Below, one piece after another: positions 27,011 through 35,007 of a stretch of 64,000 bases of DNA. Numbering within the stretch: position 1 is the stretch's first letter; each line of letters starts with the position of its first letter. Origin of the DNA: Noviherbaspirillum soli (GTDB taxonomy: Bacteria; Pseudomonadota; Gammaproteobacteria; Burkholderiales; Burkholderiaceae_D); the NCBI RefSeq assembly GCF_015352955.1, contig NZ_JACYOX010000003.1, positions 62,001-126,000 of the forward strand, given 5' to 3'. The notes under the pieces were generated by a model that saw only the letters and a program-made list of their open reading frames with translations, ran no database searches and was not told where the DNA came from. Both the position numbers and the translations under genes were made by a program.

Positions 27011-27940
27011 ATGCAGGACATTTCCGCCTACAGCCAGCAAAGCATCCGGCAGGGCTCGAAGAGCTTCGCCAGGGCCGCGATGCTGTTCGACCGCGACACC
27101 CGCGACAGCGTGATGATGCTGTATGCCTGGTGCCGCCACTGCGACGACGTGATCGACGGCCAGACCCTGGGCCATGATGCCCAGGAACTGAGCCGGCAGG
27201 AAAAGGAAGCGCGGCTGCAGGCGCTGCAGCGCGAGACGGCGCGGGTATGCGACGGCCATGCCAGCGACATCCCGGCCTTTGCCGCGCTGGGCCAGGTGGT
27301 GCGGCGGCATGCGCTGCCCCGGCGCCACCTGTTCGAACTGCTGGAAGGCTTTGCGATGGATGCGCGCGAACAGCGCTTCGAAACGCTGGGCGACACGCTG
27401 CGCTATTGCTATCACGTGGCCGGCGTGGTGGGCGTGATGATGGCCCGCATCATGGGCGTGCGCGACGTGCAGGTCATGCATCGGGCAGCCGACCTCGGCA
27501 TTGCCTTCCAGCTCACCAACATTGCCCGCGACGTGCGGGACGACCTGCGCATCGGCCGCTGCTACCTGCCGGAAGATTGGCTGGCGCGCCAGGGCATCGC
27601 GCCGGGCGAGGCGGCGCAGCCGCAGCACCTGCCCGCGCTGCATGCGCTGGCCTGCGAACTGGTGGAACTGGCCGAGCAGTATTACGCGTCCGCCCGCATC
27701 GGCATGACGCAACTGCCGTGGCGCTGCGCCTGGGCCATCGCCGGCGCGCTGCTGATCTACCGCGAGATCGGCCTGCGGGTGCGTGCGGGGGGAACGTCAG
27801 TGTGGGAACAGCGCACCAGCGTATCGGGCAGGCGCAAGCTGCTGCGGCTGCTCCAGGGCGGATTCGTCGCCGTCCATGCCAAGGCACGGCGGCCCGGCAA
27901 AGCGCCGCGCGACGGCCTCTGGACCCATCCGGACCTGTAG
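27011..27940 (+). CDS. crtB: CrtB phytoene synthase
   Basis: Condenses two GGPP to phytoene. The 309-residue protein has both aspartate-rich sites: RHCDDVIDG (DDxxD) near residue 43 and NIARDVRDD near residue 177, and the squalene/phytoene synthase motifs YCYHVAGVVG and GRCYLPEDW. The ATG at 27011 has a strong ribosome binding site (ACGGAGG) six bases ahead; an earlier GTG at 26996 gives a 4-bp GTGA overlap with crtI and would add five residues. It is the last gene of the crtZWXYIB chain. Confidence 0.94.
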   Translation: MQDISAYSQQSIRQGSKSFARAAMLFDRDTRDSVMMLYAWCRHCDDVIDGQTLGHDAQELSRQEKEARLQALQRETARVCDGHASDIPAFAALGQVVRRHALPRRHLFELLEGFAMDAREQRFETLGDTLRYCYHVAGVVGVMMARIMGVRDVQVMHRAADLGIAFQLTNIARDVRDDLRIGRCYLPEDWLARQGIAPGEAAQPQHLPALHALACELVELAEQYYASARIGMTQLPWRCAWAIAGALLIYREIGLRVRAGGTSVWEQRTSVSGRRKLLRLLQGGFVAVHAKARRPGKAPRDGLWTHPDL

Positions 27941-27955
27941 CAACTTCCAAGATTC

Positions 27956-28072
27956 GCAGGGTGCAATACCCGAAGGGCATTGCACCGCTGGTCGTTTGAA
28001 GGAGAGGCAGTGTCAGAGACCTGTCCTGGCTCGCGAATGGTGGAATGCCCCTTCGGGGTATTCCACCCTACG
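27956..28072. repeat. Facing pair of REP-like class I units
   Basis: Unit 1 (27960-27986, plus orientation, degenerate GCAG head) has arms GGTGCAAT and ATTGCACC; unit 2 (28039-28072, minus orientation, CTACG end) has arms GGTGGAAT and ATTCCACC. Each forms a hairpin with a CCC-GAA-GGG type tip. The pair sits right after crtB and may serve as its transcript end. Confidence 0.75.
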
Positions 28073-28156
28073 ACATCGATGGCATGGCAAGGAGACCGGA
28101 TGCATGGTGCGCCACAGCGGGCTTGCATCATGCGGCTGGGCTGGCCGAATGCGCTT

Positions 28157-28397
28157 TAGAGCGCTTTCGGCCTGACTAGCTTGTCGATACCGGTCAAATT
28201 GCCCCCGGCACTGCGTTGCGGCTCTTCGCCGTAGCCCCGCTACGACTCATCCCCACGCTTGCAGCGCGCGTCTGCGCCTGCAGGCGCAAACCGGTAGGCA
28301 GGCGCAAAGCAGTGCTTTGCGAAACCCCTGCCTACCCCTTGTTCCGGGACCAATTTGCCTCGGTCTCGCCTAAGCCAGTCAGGCCGAAAGCGCTCTA
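28157..28397. mobile_element. MITE-like element inserted in the crtE stop codon
   Basis: Two 21-bp arms, 28157-28177 and 28377-28397, are perfect inverted repeats (core GAGCGCTTTCGGCCTGACT), and weaker similarity continues inward to about 50 bp (CAAATTG and CCCGG blocks). Taking the outermost TA on each side as a duplicated target leaves a 237-bp element from 28159 to 28395. It has no transposase gene. TA duplication and terminal repeats fit a non-autonomous element of the IS630/mariner type. Its right-hand TA plus the next base make the present TAG stop of crtE. The assignment to a transposon superfamily is inference. Confidence 0.65.
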
Positions 28398-29333
28398 GCC
28401 GCGCCTGAAGAAGGTTTGCGCGAAGCCCTGCAGCATGCCGGCGTTGCGCTCGCCCGCGATCGCATCGTTGGCGGCATCCAGGTAATCCTGCAGGCGGCGC
28501 TGCGCGCCGGACACGCCGATATGCGCCACCATGTTGGTGCCGGGGCTGTCCATGTCCTTGAGGTCGTCCAGCAGCTGGAAGGCCAGGCCGATGTTGTTGG
28601 TGAAGCGCATGACCTTGTCTTCCTGCGCCGGGCTGGCCTTGGCGATCAGGCAGCCGGCCCGCGCCGCGGCAAGGAACAGAACGCCGGTCTTCAGGTGATG
28701 GATGTTGGTGATGGCCGAGGGCGTGGCCATGCCGGCCACGCCATGCAGGTCGATGTACTGGCCCAGCGACAGGCCATGCGGGCCCACGGTGTCGCACAGC
28801 GTCTGCACCAGCTTCAGCCGCAGGTCAGGCTCCAGGCTCTGGTGGGAAGCAATGGTGCAGCAGCTCTGCGTGAGCAGCGAGACCGCCGCCAGGATGGTCA
28901 GGCTTTCGCCGTACCTGACATGGGTGGCCACGCGGTTGCGCCGCTCGCGGTCGTTGTCCATGCAAGGCAAATCATCAAGGATCAGCGAGGCCGAATGGAT
29001 CATCTCCAGCGCGCAGGCCACATGCATCGCCGCCGCCGGCCTCACGCCGAAATAGCTGGCCACGGCCAGCGTGAGCAGGGGCCGGATGCGCTTGCCCTGG
29101 GTCAGCACGCTGTAGCGCATGGCCTCGGCGACCGGGGATGCCTGTGAAGGAGCGAGCAGGGTATCGAGGTGCTGATCGACCAGGCGCCGTGTATCGGCAA
29201 TCCAGTTCTGGTCTATCGCAGTGGGTGGATTGGCAACTAGCAATTTTTCCTCGGCGCTTGATGGTCGATCGGTTGGTGCCAGTCGGGAAACGCCGCGTGG
29301 AATGCAGCGCAAAAACTCTGCCCTGTCCGTCAT
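28395..29333 (-). CDS. crtE: CrtE-type geranylgeranyl/polyprenyl diphosphate synthase
   Basis: Head-to-tail prenyltransferase of about 312 residues supplying GGPP for CrtB. The first aspartate-rich motif is LILDDLPCMDND (DD-x4-D), the second FQLLDDLKDMD; the GKRIRPLL segment and the lysine in HHLKTGVLF are also in place. It faces crtB across a gap filled by REP units and the MITE. The ATG at 29333 is the first in frame; the first 30 residues are not conserved, and a TTG near 29248 with GAGGA before it is another option. FPP synthase (ispA) is the alternative call, but the location favours GGPP synthase. Confidence 0.87.
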   Translation of the reverse strand: MTDRAEFLRCIPRGVSRLAPTDRPSSAEEKLLVANPPTAIDQNWIADTRRLVDQHLDTLLAPSQASPVAEAMRYSVLTQGKRIRPLLTLAVASYFGVRPAAAMHVACALEMIHSASLILDDLPCMDNDRERRNRVATHVRYGESLTILAAVSLLTQSCCTIASHQSLEPDLRLKLVQTLCDTVGPHGLSLGQYIDLHGVAGMATPSAITNIHHLKTGVLFLAAARAGCLIAKASPAQEDKVMRFTNNIGLAFQLLDDLKDMDSPGTNMVAHIGVSGAQRRLQDYLDAANDAIAGERNAGMLQGFAQTFFRRG

Positions 29334-29688
29334 CAAGGGCGGCGTCTTTCAGGGTTTGCATTCGGACCGGCATGAAACTGGCCCAAAAATAATAGCGCCT
29401 AGCTCCGCGCCCTGCTGTGCTTAAACGCCGACTTTGCCCATCAAATGCGCTTGCCTTCGATTTGAACAAGCTTTTAAGGCGCAGGCCAGCGCCCACGCGT
29501 CGGCGCAGAGCCTGCCGCGGCCGGCATCTGGTAACAGCAGGAAAGAATTGCCGGGCCTGCGGCGGTATCCCGCGGACGCGGCGCATGGTCAAGCGCCGGG
29601 CGCACGCTGTGCCGGCCCGGTGCGCAAGCCAGCAACTTAATCGGACCGCGCCGGTCTTTCCATTACACCAGCGATGAAGGGCGCCGAC
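29334..29688. other. Divergent intergenic region, no feature recognised
   Basis: 355 bp between the starts of crtE and the GH1-like gene. It must hold promoters for both, and has AT-richer stretches near 29380-29460 (such as CCAAAAATAATAGCG), but I see no convincing operator, hairpin or coding sequence. Confidence 0.6.
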
Positions 29689-30939
29689 ATGACCAGCCGT
29701 CCGGGTATCTTCCCCACCTTTTTCCTTTCCGGATTCGAATGCTCGACCTTCCTCTGGAAAGACCGGAGGCGCCGCAACCTGGTCGCCGAAACCCGGCATG
29801 ACAGCCATGCGATGGAGGATTACCGGATCCTTCACGATCTGGGCATCGCCGTGGCGCGCGAAGGCATTTCCTGGCCGCTGGTGGACAGGCTGGGCAGGCT
29901 GGATTTTTCAGGACTCGATGTGCTGATCAATGCGCTGAATGCCAACAAGATGATCCCTATCTGGGACCTTTGCCATTACGGCTACCCGGATGACCTCGAC
30001 CCGTTCGGGCCGGCATTCACCGAGCGCTTCGCGGCCTACTGCCGGGCGGCCGCCCAATACGTGGTCCCGCGGGTGCGCGGCCCGCACTTCTTCACGCCGA
30101 TCAACGAGATCACCTTCTTCTCCTTCTGTGGCGGCGAGTGGGGATGGGTCGCTCCCTACCGCAACAGCCGCGAAGACCGCATGCGCCTGCGCGTGGCCCT
30201 GTGCCGGGCCGCGATCGCGGGGGCCAAGGCCATACGCGAAGTCGATCGCGAGGCGAGGATGGTGCACATGGACCCGCTGGTGCATGTGGTCGCGCCACGC
30301 GACCGGCCCGACCTGATCGAGGCGGCGCGGCATGAAACCTGTGTCGATACCTTCCTCGCCTGGGACATGCTGTGCGGCCGCGAGCATCCCGAGCTCGGCG
30401 GCTCGCCGGAGATCCTCGACATCGTCGGCGCCAACAATTATTCCTTCGGCCAGATGGAATACCGCGAGCACGGCCCGCATGCCGCGCTGGCGCCGGAGGA
30501 CGACCGCATCGTGCCGCTGTGCGAGATGCTGGACTCGGTATGGCAGCGCTACCGGCGGCCCATGATCATCGGCGAAACCAGCGGCATGGGCGCCGGCCGC
30601 GCCGACTGGCTGTGCGACGTGATGGAGGAGTCGCTGGCGGCGGTGGAACGCGGCATGGACCTGCAGGCCATCTGCCTGTTTCCCGCGGTCGACATGCCGG
30701 ACTGGCATACCGGAGCCTGGCTGCACAACGGCCTGTGCGACCTGGTCGAGCAGGACGGCGACCTGCGCCGCGTGCCGGACCCGGGCTACGTGGCCGAGCT
30801 GCGCCGCTGGCAAAAGGAACTGAACCGCGTCACCGCGCTGGACGAGGACCCGTTCAGCGATCCGGTGGAACTGCAGGATGTGGTGGATGCCGCGCACAGG
30901 CTGAACAAGCAGCCGGACCGCGACTGGTGCCGGGAATGA
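29689..30939 (+). CDS. GH1-like glycoside hydrolase-fold protein
   Basis: 416-residue protein with a (beta/alpha)8 glycosidase pattern. The candidate acid/base is Glu140 in FTPINEITFF (compare TxNE of GH1), the candidate nucleophile Glu296 in MIIGETSG, and GANNYSF near residue 247 resembles the GH1 N-Y region. It lacks a signal peptide and is shorter than typical beta-glucosidases. The substrate is unknown. ATG at 29689 has GAAGGG ahead; ATG at 29674 is an alternative. It diverges from crtE; a role in removing sugars from carotenoid glycosides would be speculation. Confidence 0.72.
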   Translation: MTSRPGIFPTFFLSGFECSTFLWKDRRRRNLVAETRHDSHAMEDYRILHDLGIAVAREGISWPLVDRLGRLDFSGLDVLINALNANKMIPIWDLCHYGYPDDLDPFGPAFTERFAAYCRAAAQYVVPRVRGPHFFTPINEITFFSFCGGEWGWVAPYRNSREDRMRLRVALCRAAIAGAKAIREVDREARMVHMDPLVHVVAPRDRPDLIEAARHETCVDTFLAWDMLCGREHPELGGSPEILDIVGANNYSFGQMEYREHGPHAALAPEDDRIVPLCEMLDSVWQRYRRPMIIGETSGMGAGRADWLCDVMEESLAAVERGMDLQAICLFPAVDMPDWHTGAWLHNGLCDLVEQDGDLRRVPDPGYVAELRRWQKELNRVTALDEDPFSDPVELQDVVDAAHRLNKQPDRDWCRE

Positions 30940-30963
30940 AGGATGGGCGGCGAGCGTGTCACC

Positions 30964-31240
30964 GTAGCCTGGGTTGAGCGCAGGCGAAACCCGGGGCCCC
31001 TGCGTTCATCAACCCTTGGCCCGATCTGCGAAACCAGCAGCGACGAAATGCATTTCAACCAGCCGGTGTGAAAAGGTGGCCGGTACCCAACGGCATTTCC
31101 ATGACAGGCGACGGCGGCGCTTGCACCCTTTTTCCATTTCACCTTGTTGAAGGAGGAAGCGGGTATCAGCCATCGCGGTCGAAACTCAAGTGCGCAGGGA
31201 TGGAGGGTAACCCGGATCTCGCTTCGCTCATCCAGGCTAC
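30964..31240. repeat. Facing pair of class II GTAG repeats
   Basis: Left unit 30964-30995 starts GTAGCCTGGGTTGAGCG and folds with its CCCGGG end; right unit 31211-31240 is the reverse form, ending CATCCAGGCTAC. Both share the GTAG head of REP elements but have a different stem from the class I family. They lie in the 506-bp gap between the GH1-like gene and the DUF4148 gene; I see no credible gene in that gap. Confidence 0.7.
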
Positions 31241-31445
31241 GCTTGCTGGCGTATGACCCGGCTCGTTATCCGCGAAAACATTTGCCGCCGGGTTCAGGCA
31301 GATCAACATCACTGAATCCATAACGCCAGCCACGACGTATATGCATTACGGTCCAGCGCGAACGCAGCCATTGCAGTATTGGCGCATTGCACCGGGATCG
31401 CAGTTCGTATTTCGCTTTTCGCATTTACTTCAATGGAGAATTTTC

Positions 31446-31721
31446 ATGAACACCAGACAAATCGTTGTATCCATCGCCCTGTATGTTTTCGCAGCATCGG
31501 CATTTGCTCAGTCGGCCGAGTTCATCGCGCCGGACGCCGGCTTCAAGTCCACGAAGTCGCGTGCGCAGGTGATGGCTGAAGTGGGCGGCATGCCGGGTGC
31601 CAAGGACGGCGTTTATCCAATGATGAGCACGCGCTCGACAATGAGCCGCCAGCAGGTCCGCGACAACGTCTCACCGGCCGCGTCCATGCAAAACGACGCA
31701 TCGAGCCTGTATTTCGGTTAA
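31446..31721 (+). CDS. DUF4148-domain exported protein
   Basis: Small secreted protein of 91 residues with a signal peptide (MNTRQIVVSIALYVFAASAFA, cleaved before QSAEF). The mature part contains KSTKSRAQVMAEVGGMPG, which is the DUF4148 motif common in multiple copies in Burkholderiales. Function is unknown; such proteins are periplasmic and often stress-regulated. A ribosome binding site (GGAGAA) is six bases ahead of the ATG, which rules out the longer upstream frame. Confidence 0.8.
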   Translation: MNTRQIVVSIALYVFAASAFAQSAEFIAPDAGFKSTKSRAQVMAEVGGMPGAKDGVYPMMSTRSTMSRQQVRDNVSPAASMQNDASSLYFG

Positions 31722-31885
31722 GCCGCAAGCGCGTCGGGCCGCAGTGCGGCCTGGCGCCGTCCGTAACCTGCTGCCACGGATGGCGGTGCGCAGCGAGGTC
31801 GCGAAAGAAACCCCGGTTGCGCAGCGGATCACGGGGCCTGCGATCAGGCATCGCTTGCCTTGAGCGCATCCATCAGCTTTACCCA

Positions 31886-32120
31886 TCAGCATATGCGCTT
31901 CCTTGCCCGCTTCACTTCATCGACTTCTCCAGCTTTGCGCACACGTTCGTTTGTAAAACCTTTCGCTTTCGGCGCCTTGCCACGGATCAGTGCCTTCCGG
32001 CTGGCGTAAGCGCTGTCTCCATGGACGCGCCGCTCCTGCCCATGCAGCAGGTCGATGCCGGCACAACTCGTTTGCTTGCTCAGCATTGCCTTGGGTCATC
32101 GACATGATCAGCAGCCTGGA
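31886..32120 (-). pseudogene. Remnant of IS5-family transposase
   Basis: Reading the minus strand, TQGNAEQANELC in one frame is followed in another frame by LLHGQERRVHGDSAY and KAPKAKGFTNERVRKAG, which together match the C-terminal half of IS5-type DDE transposases (the VTQANALLHGQE...DSAY stretch). A frameshift separates the two pieces, the N-terminal half and the end of the gene are missing, and no terminal inverted repeats are evident. It is a decayed insertion sequence between the DUF4148 and cupin genes. Confidence 0.65.
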
Positions 32121-32177
32121 CATTCAGGCCGGACCCAAGCAGCATGTCGAGACCCCTTTAAAGACACGGAGCAGACA

Positions 32178-32561
32178 ATGACAGCGCAAGGTTTCGTCGT
32201 ATCGCATGCAAAGGACGCCAGCTTCTCGCGCGGCCTGCGCTCCTTTTTTGAATATCGCGACCTGGGTATCAGGGAGGCGACGGCCGGCAGGGTGGCCGCG
32301 CATGTGATCCGGGCAGCGGCGGGAACCGATTTTTCAAGCCAGCCGCATGCGCATGCAACCAGCTTCCAGCTGGTGTACATCCTCAAGGGCTGGATCGAGT
32401 TCGAGTATGAAGGCCAGGGCCGCGTCCGCCTGGAAGCCGGTTCATGCGTGCATCAGCCGCCGGGCATCCGCCATCGCGAAGTCGGGCATAGCGATGACGT
32501 CGAAATGCTGGAGATCGTGATGCCCGGCGACTTCACCACCCATGAGGTGGACGCGGTATAG
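32178..32561 (+). CDS. Cupin-domain protein
   Basis: Single-domain cupin of 127 residues. Metal-binding residues fit the two cupin motifs: PHAHATSFQLVYILKGWIEF (His, His and Gln/Glu, with GWIEF ending motif 1) and PPGIRHREVGHSDD (His of motif 2). No signal peptide. Cupins of this kind bind metal and a small acid or act as sensors; no substrate is suggested by the neighbours, which are an IS remnant and an H-NS gene. The ATG at 32178 follows CGGAG; a longer upstream frame is not used. Confidence 0.8.
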   Translation: MTAQGFVVSHAKDASFSRGLRSFFEYRDLGIREATAGRVAAHVIRAAAGTDFSSQPHAHATSFQLVYILKGWIEFEYEGQGRVRLEAGSCVHQPPGIRHREVGHSDDVEMLEIVMPGDFTTHEVDAV

Positions 32562-32606
32562 CGTCGCCACCGGCGCTTGCTGCTTGCGCCGGGCTGGCGG
32601 ATCGTT

Positions 32607-33179
32607 CTATGCAGCCGGCGCAGGCGCCGCCTCGCGCCCATGCGCCTGAACGTTGGCTGGCCTTGCCGCCGCGGATGCGGCATCGCCACCGGCCCGGATC
32701 AGGTACTGGCCCGGGTCGCCCTTGAGCCAGAGCGGATGGCGGCCCTTGCCGGTCCATGTCTTGCCCGATTTCGGGTCCTGGTATTTCGGTGACGCCGCGC
32801 CGTTGGCCGAGGCCGCGCGCTTGACCTTGCCGGCTGGCCGCGCCGTCCCTGTGCCGCTGGCCACCGCCGGCTTGCGGCCTCGCTTTGCCGGTCCCTGCAC
32901 GCTTGCCTTGGACGCTGCGGAGGCGCTGCCTGCCTGCTTGGGTTTCCTGCCCCGCCTGGCTGGCTTGTCGATGGTGGCTGGCGCGCCGAGGATCGGGCCT
33001 GTGCCTTTCGCTGCCTGATACTGTGCCCTCAGGCCGTCCCGTGACACGCTGACCGCGTCGAGCTGCTGCAATGCCTTTTCGAGTTCAGCCACCTGATGGG
33101 CCCACAGATTCAATACGCTGCGGGCGTGGTCGAGGTCGGCCTGCAGTAACGCCCTTGCGGATGCAAGATTGCTGATCAT
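32607..33179 (-). CDS. H-NS-family nucleoid protein with AT-hook-like repeats
   Basis: DNA-binding protein of 190 residues. The N-terminal half is a coiled coil for oligomerisation (HARSVLNLWAHQVAELEKAL), the middle carries two RRGRKPK/KRGRKPA AT-hook-like motifs in an Ala/Lys-rich linker, and the C-terminal H-NS DNA-binding motif is YQDPKSGKTWTGKGRHPLWL. An extra tail rich in Ala follows. Such proteins silence AT-rich, often foreign, DNA; the nearby IS remnant is in keeping with that. A near-perfect ribosome binding site (AAGGAGGAG) fixes the start. Confidence 0.88.
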   Translation of the reverse strand: MISNLASARALLQADLDHARSVLNLWAHQVAELEKALQQLDAVSVSRDGLRAQYQAAKGTGPILGAPATIDKPARRGRKPKQAGSASAASKASVQGPAKRGRKPAVASGTGTARPAGKVKRAASANGAASPKYQDPKSGKTWTGKGRHPLWLKGDPGQYLIRAGGDAASAAARPANVQAHGREAAPAPAA

Positions 33180-33520
33180 GACTCCTCCTTGTAAGGCGCC
33201 GGCTTTTGCCACGGTTGACCGGGGTTTTCATGAATTGCCTAAGCGCAGCGCAAAGTCTGCACGAATGCAGGAGAAAAGACCATGCATTTAGCGCAATCAA
33301 TCCGCAGGCGGCGCCTTGAAATCACTTGCCAGGCCGTTTGTGATGCGCCTCAATGCATTGCTGCCTGCGCATGTGGATGGATCGCCCTGCACTGCCAGCC
33401 GGCCGAGATTGCATCGCAGCATGCAGTCCCGGCTTAACGGCGACGGTTTCCTGATCCGCGCCAAATATCCTCGAACCCGTCTATTGACACCGGCATGCCG
33501 GGCGCGCAGCCTTGGCTCGC

Positions 33521-33565
33521 TTCACGCTCTTCTGCTTCACGCTCTTCTGCTTCACGCTCTTCTCC
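33521..33565 (+). repeat. Three tandem copies of a 15-bp unit
   Basis: The unit TTCACGCTCTTCTGC occurs twice exactly and a third time with its last bases changed. It lies 36 bp upstream of the SBP56 gene in the 421-bp gap after the H-NS start. It could affect the leader of that gene; the remainder of the gap shows nothing I recognise. Confidence 0.8.
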
Positions 33566-33600
33566 CAGGGGCATTCCGTTTCTTTCCATGCGAGGACATC

Positions 33601-35007
33601 ATGCTGGAAACATACCATCCCGACCCGAGCTTTCATCCATCGCCGCGGCTGGCGATGGAAGCCGAACCCGAACATCTTGCCTATACCGTGCTGCTCTCGC
33701 CCGACAGGTCGCAGCCGGACGCCCTGGCCGTGATCGATGTCGACCCGCAGTCGTCCACCTACGGCAACGTCATCAGCCGCCTGGTGATGCCCAACACCGG
33801 CGACGAATTCCACCATTTCGGCTGGAATGCCTGCAGCTCGGCGCTGTCCCCGCTGTCGGGCCATGCTTTCCTGCAGCGCAGGTATCTGATCATTCCCGGC
33901 ATCCGCTCGTCGCGCATCTATATCGTCGACACCCAGCCCGATCCGAGGAAGCCGAAGCTGGTCAAGACTATCGAGCCCGAGGAACTGATGCGCAAGACCG
34001 GCTACTCGCGGCCCCATACCGTGCATTGCGGACCCGAGGGCATCTACATCAGCACGCTGGGCGGGGCTGGCGCCGATGGTACCGAAGGGCCGCCGGGCGT
34101 GTTCATCATGGATTGCGAAACTTTCGAGATCCTGGGCCGCTGGGAGATCGACCGCGGACCGCAGAAGCTGCATTACGACTTCTGGTGGAACCTGCCGCGC
34201 GACTACATGGTGTCAAGCGAATGGGGATTGCCGCCGCAGTTCGAAAACGGCATCGTGCCCGAAGACCTGCTGGCCAACAAATACGGCCACGCGGTGCATT
34301 TCTGGAACCTGCGCGAGCGCCGCCATGTGCAGACCATCGATCTGGGCGCCAACCACCAGATGGCGCTGGAAATCCGGCCGGCGCACGATCCTACCCGCGA
34401 GTATGGCTTCCTGGGCGTGGTGGTCGACACCACCAACCTGGAAGGATCGATCTGGACCTGGTACCGCGAGAATGGCAAGTTCCAGATCAGGAAGGCCGCC
34501 ACGGTGCCGCCGGAAGCCGCCGATCCGGCGCAGCTGCCGCCGCTGCTCAAGGGCTTTGGCGCGGTGCCGCCGCTGATCAGCGACATCGACCTCTCCCTCG
34601 ACGACCGTTTCCTGTACGTGGCCTGCTGGGGCACCGGCGAGCTGCGCCAGTACGACGTGACCGACCCGATGAAGCCAACGCTGGCAGGCAGCGTGCGCAT
34701 CGGCGGCATCGCGCAGAAGGCAATGCATCCGAACGGCAAGCCTTTCGGCGGCGGACCGCAGATGACCGAGATCAGCCGCGACGGCAAGCGGGTGTACTTC
34801 ACCAACTCGCTCTACAGCAGCTGGGACCAGCAGTTCTATCCGGACGGCATCGGCGGCGCGCAGGTGATGTGCCACGTCGGCGCGAATGGCGGCATCGAAC
34901 TCGATCCGCATTTCCATGTGGACTTCGGCCCGCACTACGCCGCCCACCAGATCCGGCTGCAGGGAGGCGACTGCTCGACCGATTCCTTCTGCTACCCGTC
35001 GGCTTGA
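33601..35007 (+). CDS. Selenium-binding protein SBP56 / methanethiol oxidase
   Basis: 468-residue protein of the SBP56 family; bacterial and human members oxidise methanethiol to formaldehyde, H2S and H2O2 and bind copper. Conserved segments are DEFHHFGWNACSS (residues 69-80), RSSRIYIVDT, PHTVHCGPEGIYIS and GGPQMTEISRDGKRVYFTNSLY. Cys78 matches the reactive Cys57 of human SELENBP1, but the second Cys of the usual CSSC is Ala here. No clear signal peptide is visible. The stop overlaps a TTG start of the next gene, suggesting coupled synthesis. Confidence 0.9.
   Translation: MLETYHPDPSFHPSPRLAMEAEPEHLAYTVLLSPDRSQPDALAVIDVDPQSSTYGNVISRLVMPNTGDEFHHFGWNACSSALSPLSGHAFLQRRYLIIPGIRSSRIYIVDTQPDPRKPKLVKTIEPEELMRKTGYSRPHTVHCGPEGIYISTLGGAGADGTEGPPGVFIMDCETFEILGRWEIDRGPQKLHYDFWWNLPRDYMVSSEWGLPPQFENGIVPEDLLANKYGHAVHFWNLRERRHVQTIDLGANHQMALEIRPAHDPTREYGFLGVVVDTTNLEGSIWTWYRENGKFQIRKAATVPPEAADPAQLPPLLKGFGAVPPLISDIDLSLDDRFLYVACWGTGELRQYDVTDPMKPTLAGSVRIGGIAQKAMHPNGKPFGGGPQMTEISRDGKRVYFTNSLYSSWDQQFYPDGIGGAQVMCHVGANGGIELDPHFHVDFGPHYAAHQIRLQGGDCSTDSFCYPSA

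Noticed and set aside
28216-28398. 60-codon frame inside the 28157-28397 element
   Set aside because: It has no family likeness and reads into the inverted repeat; the element looks non-coding.
33521-33565. Short CRISPR or slippage array
   Set aside because: Only three contiguous 15-bp copies with no spacers.
33495-33600. Start of the SBP56 gene at an upstream ATG giving a 563-residue form
   Set aside because: The extra part translates the 15-bp tandem repeat; family homology and the GAGGAC site point to 33601.
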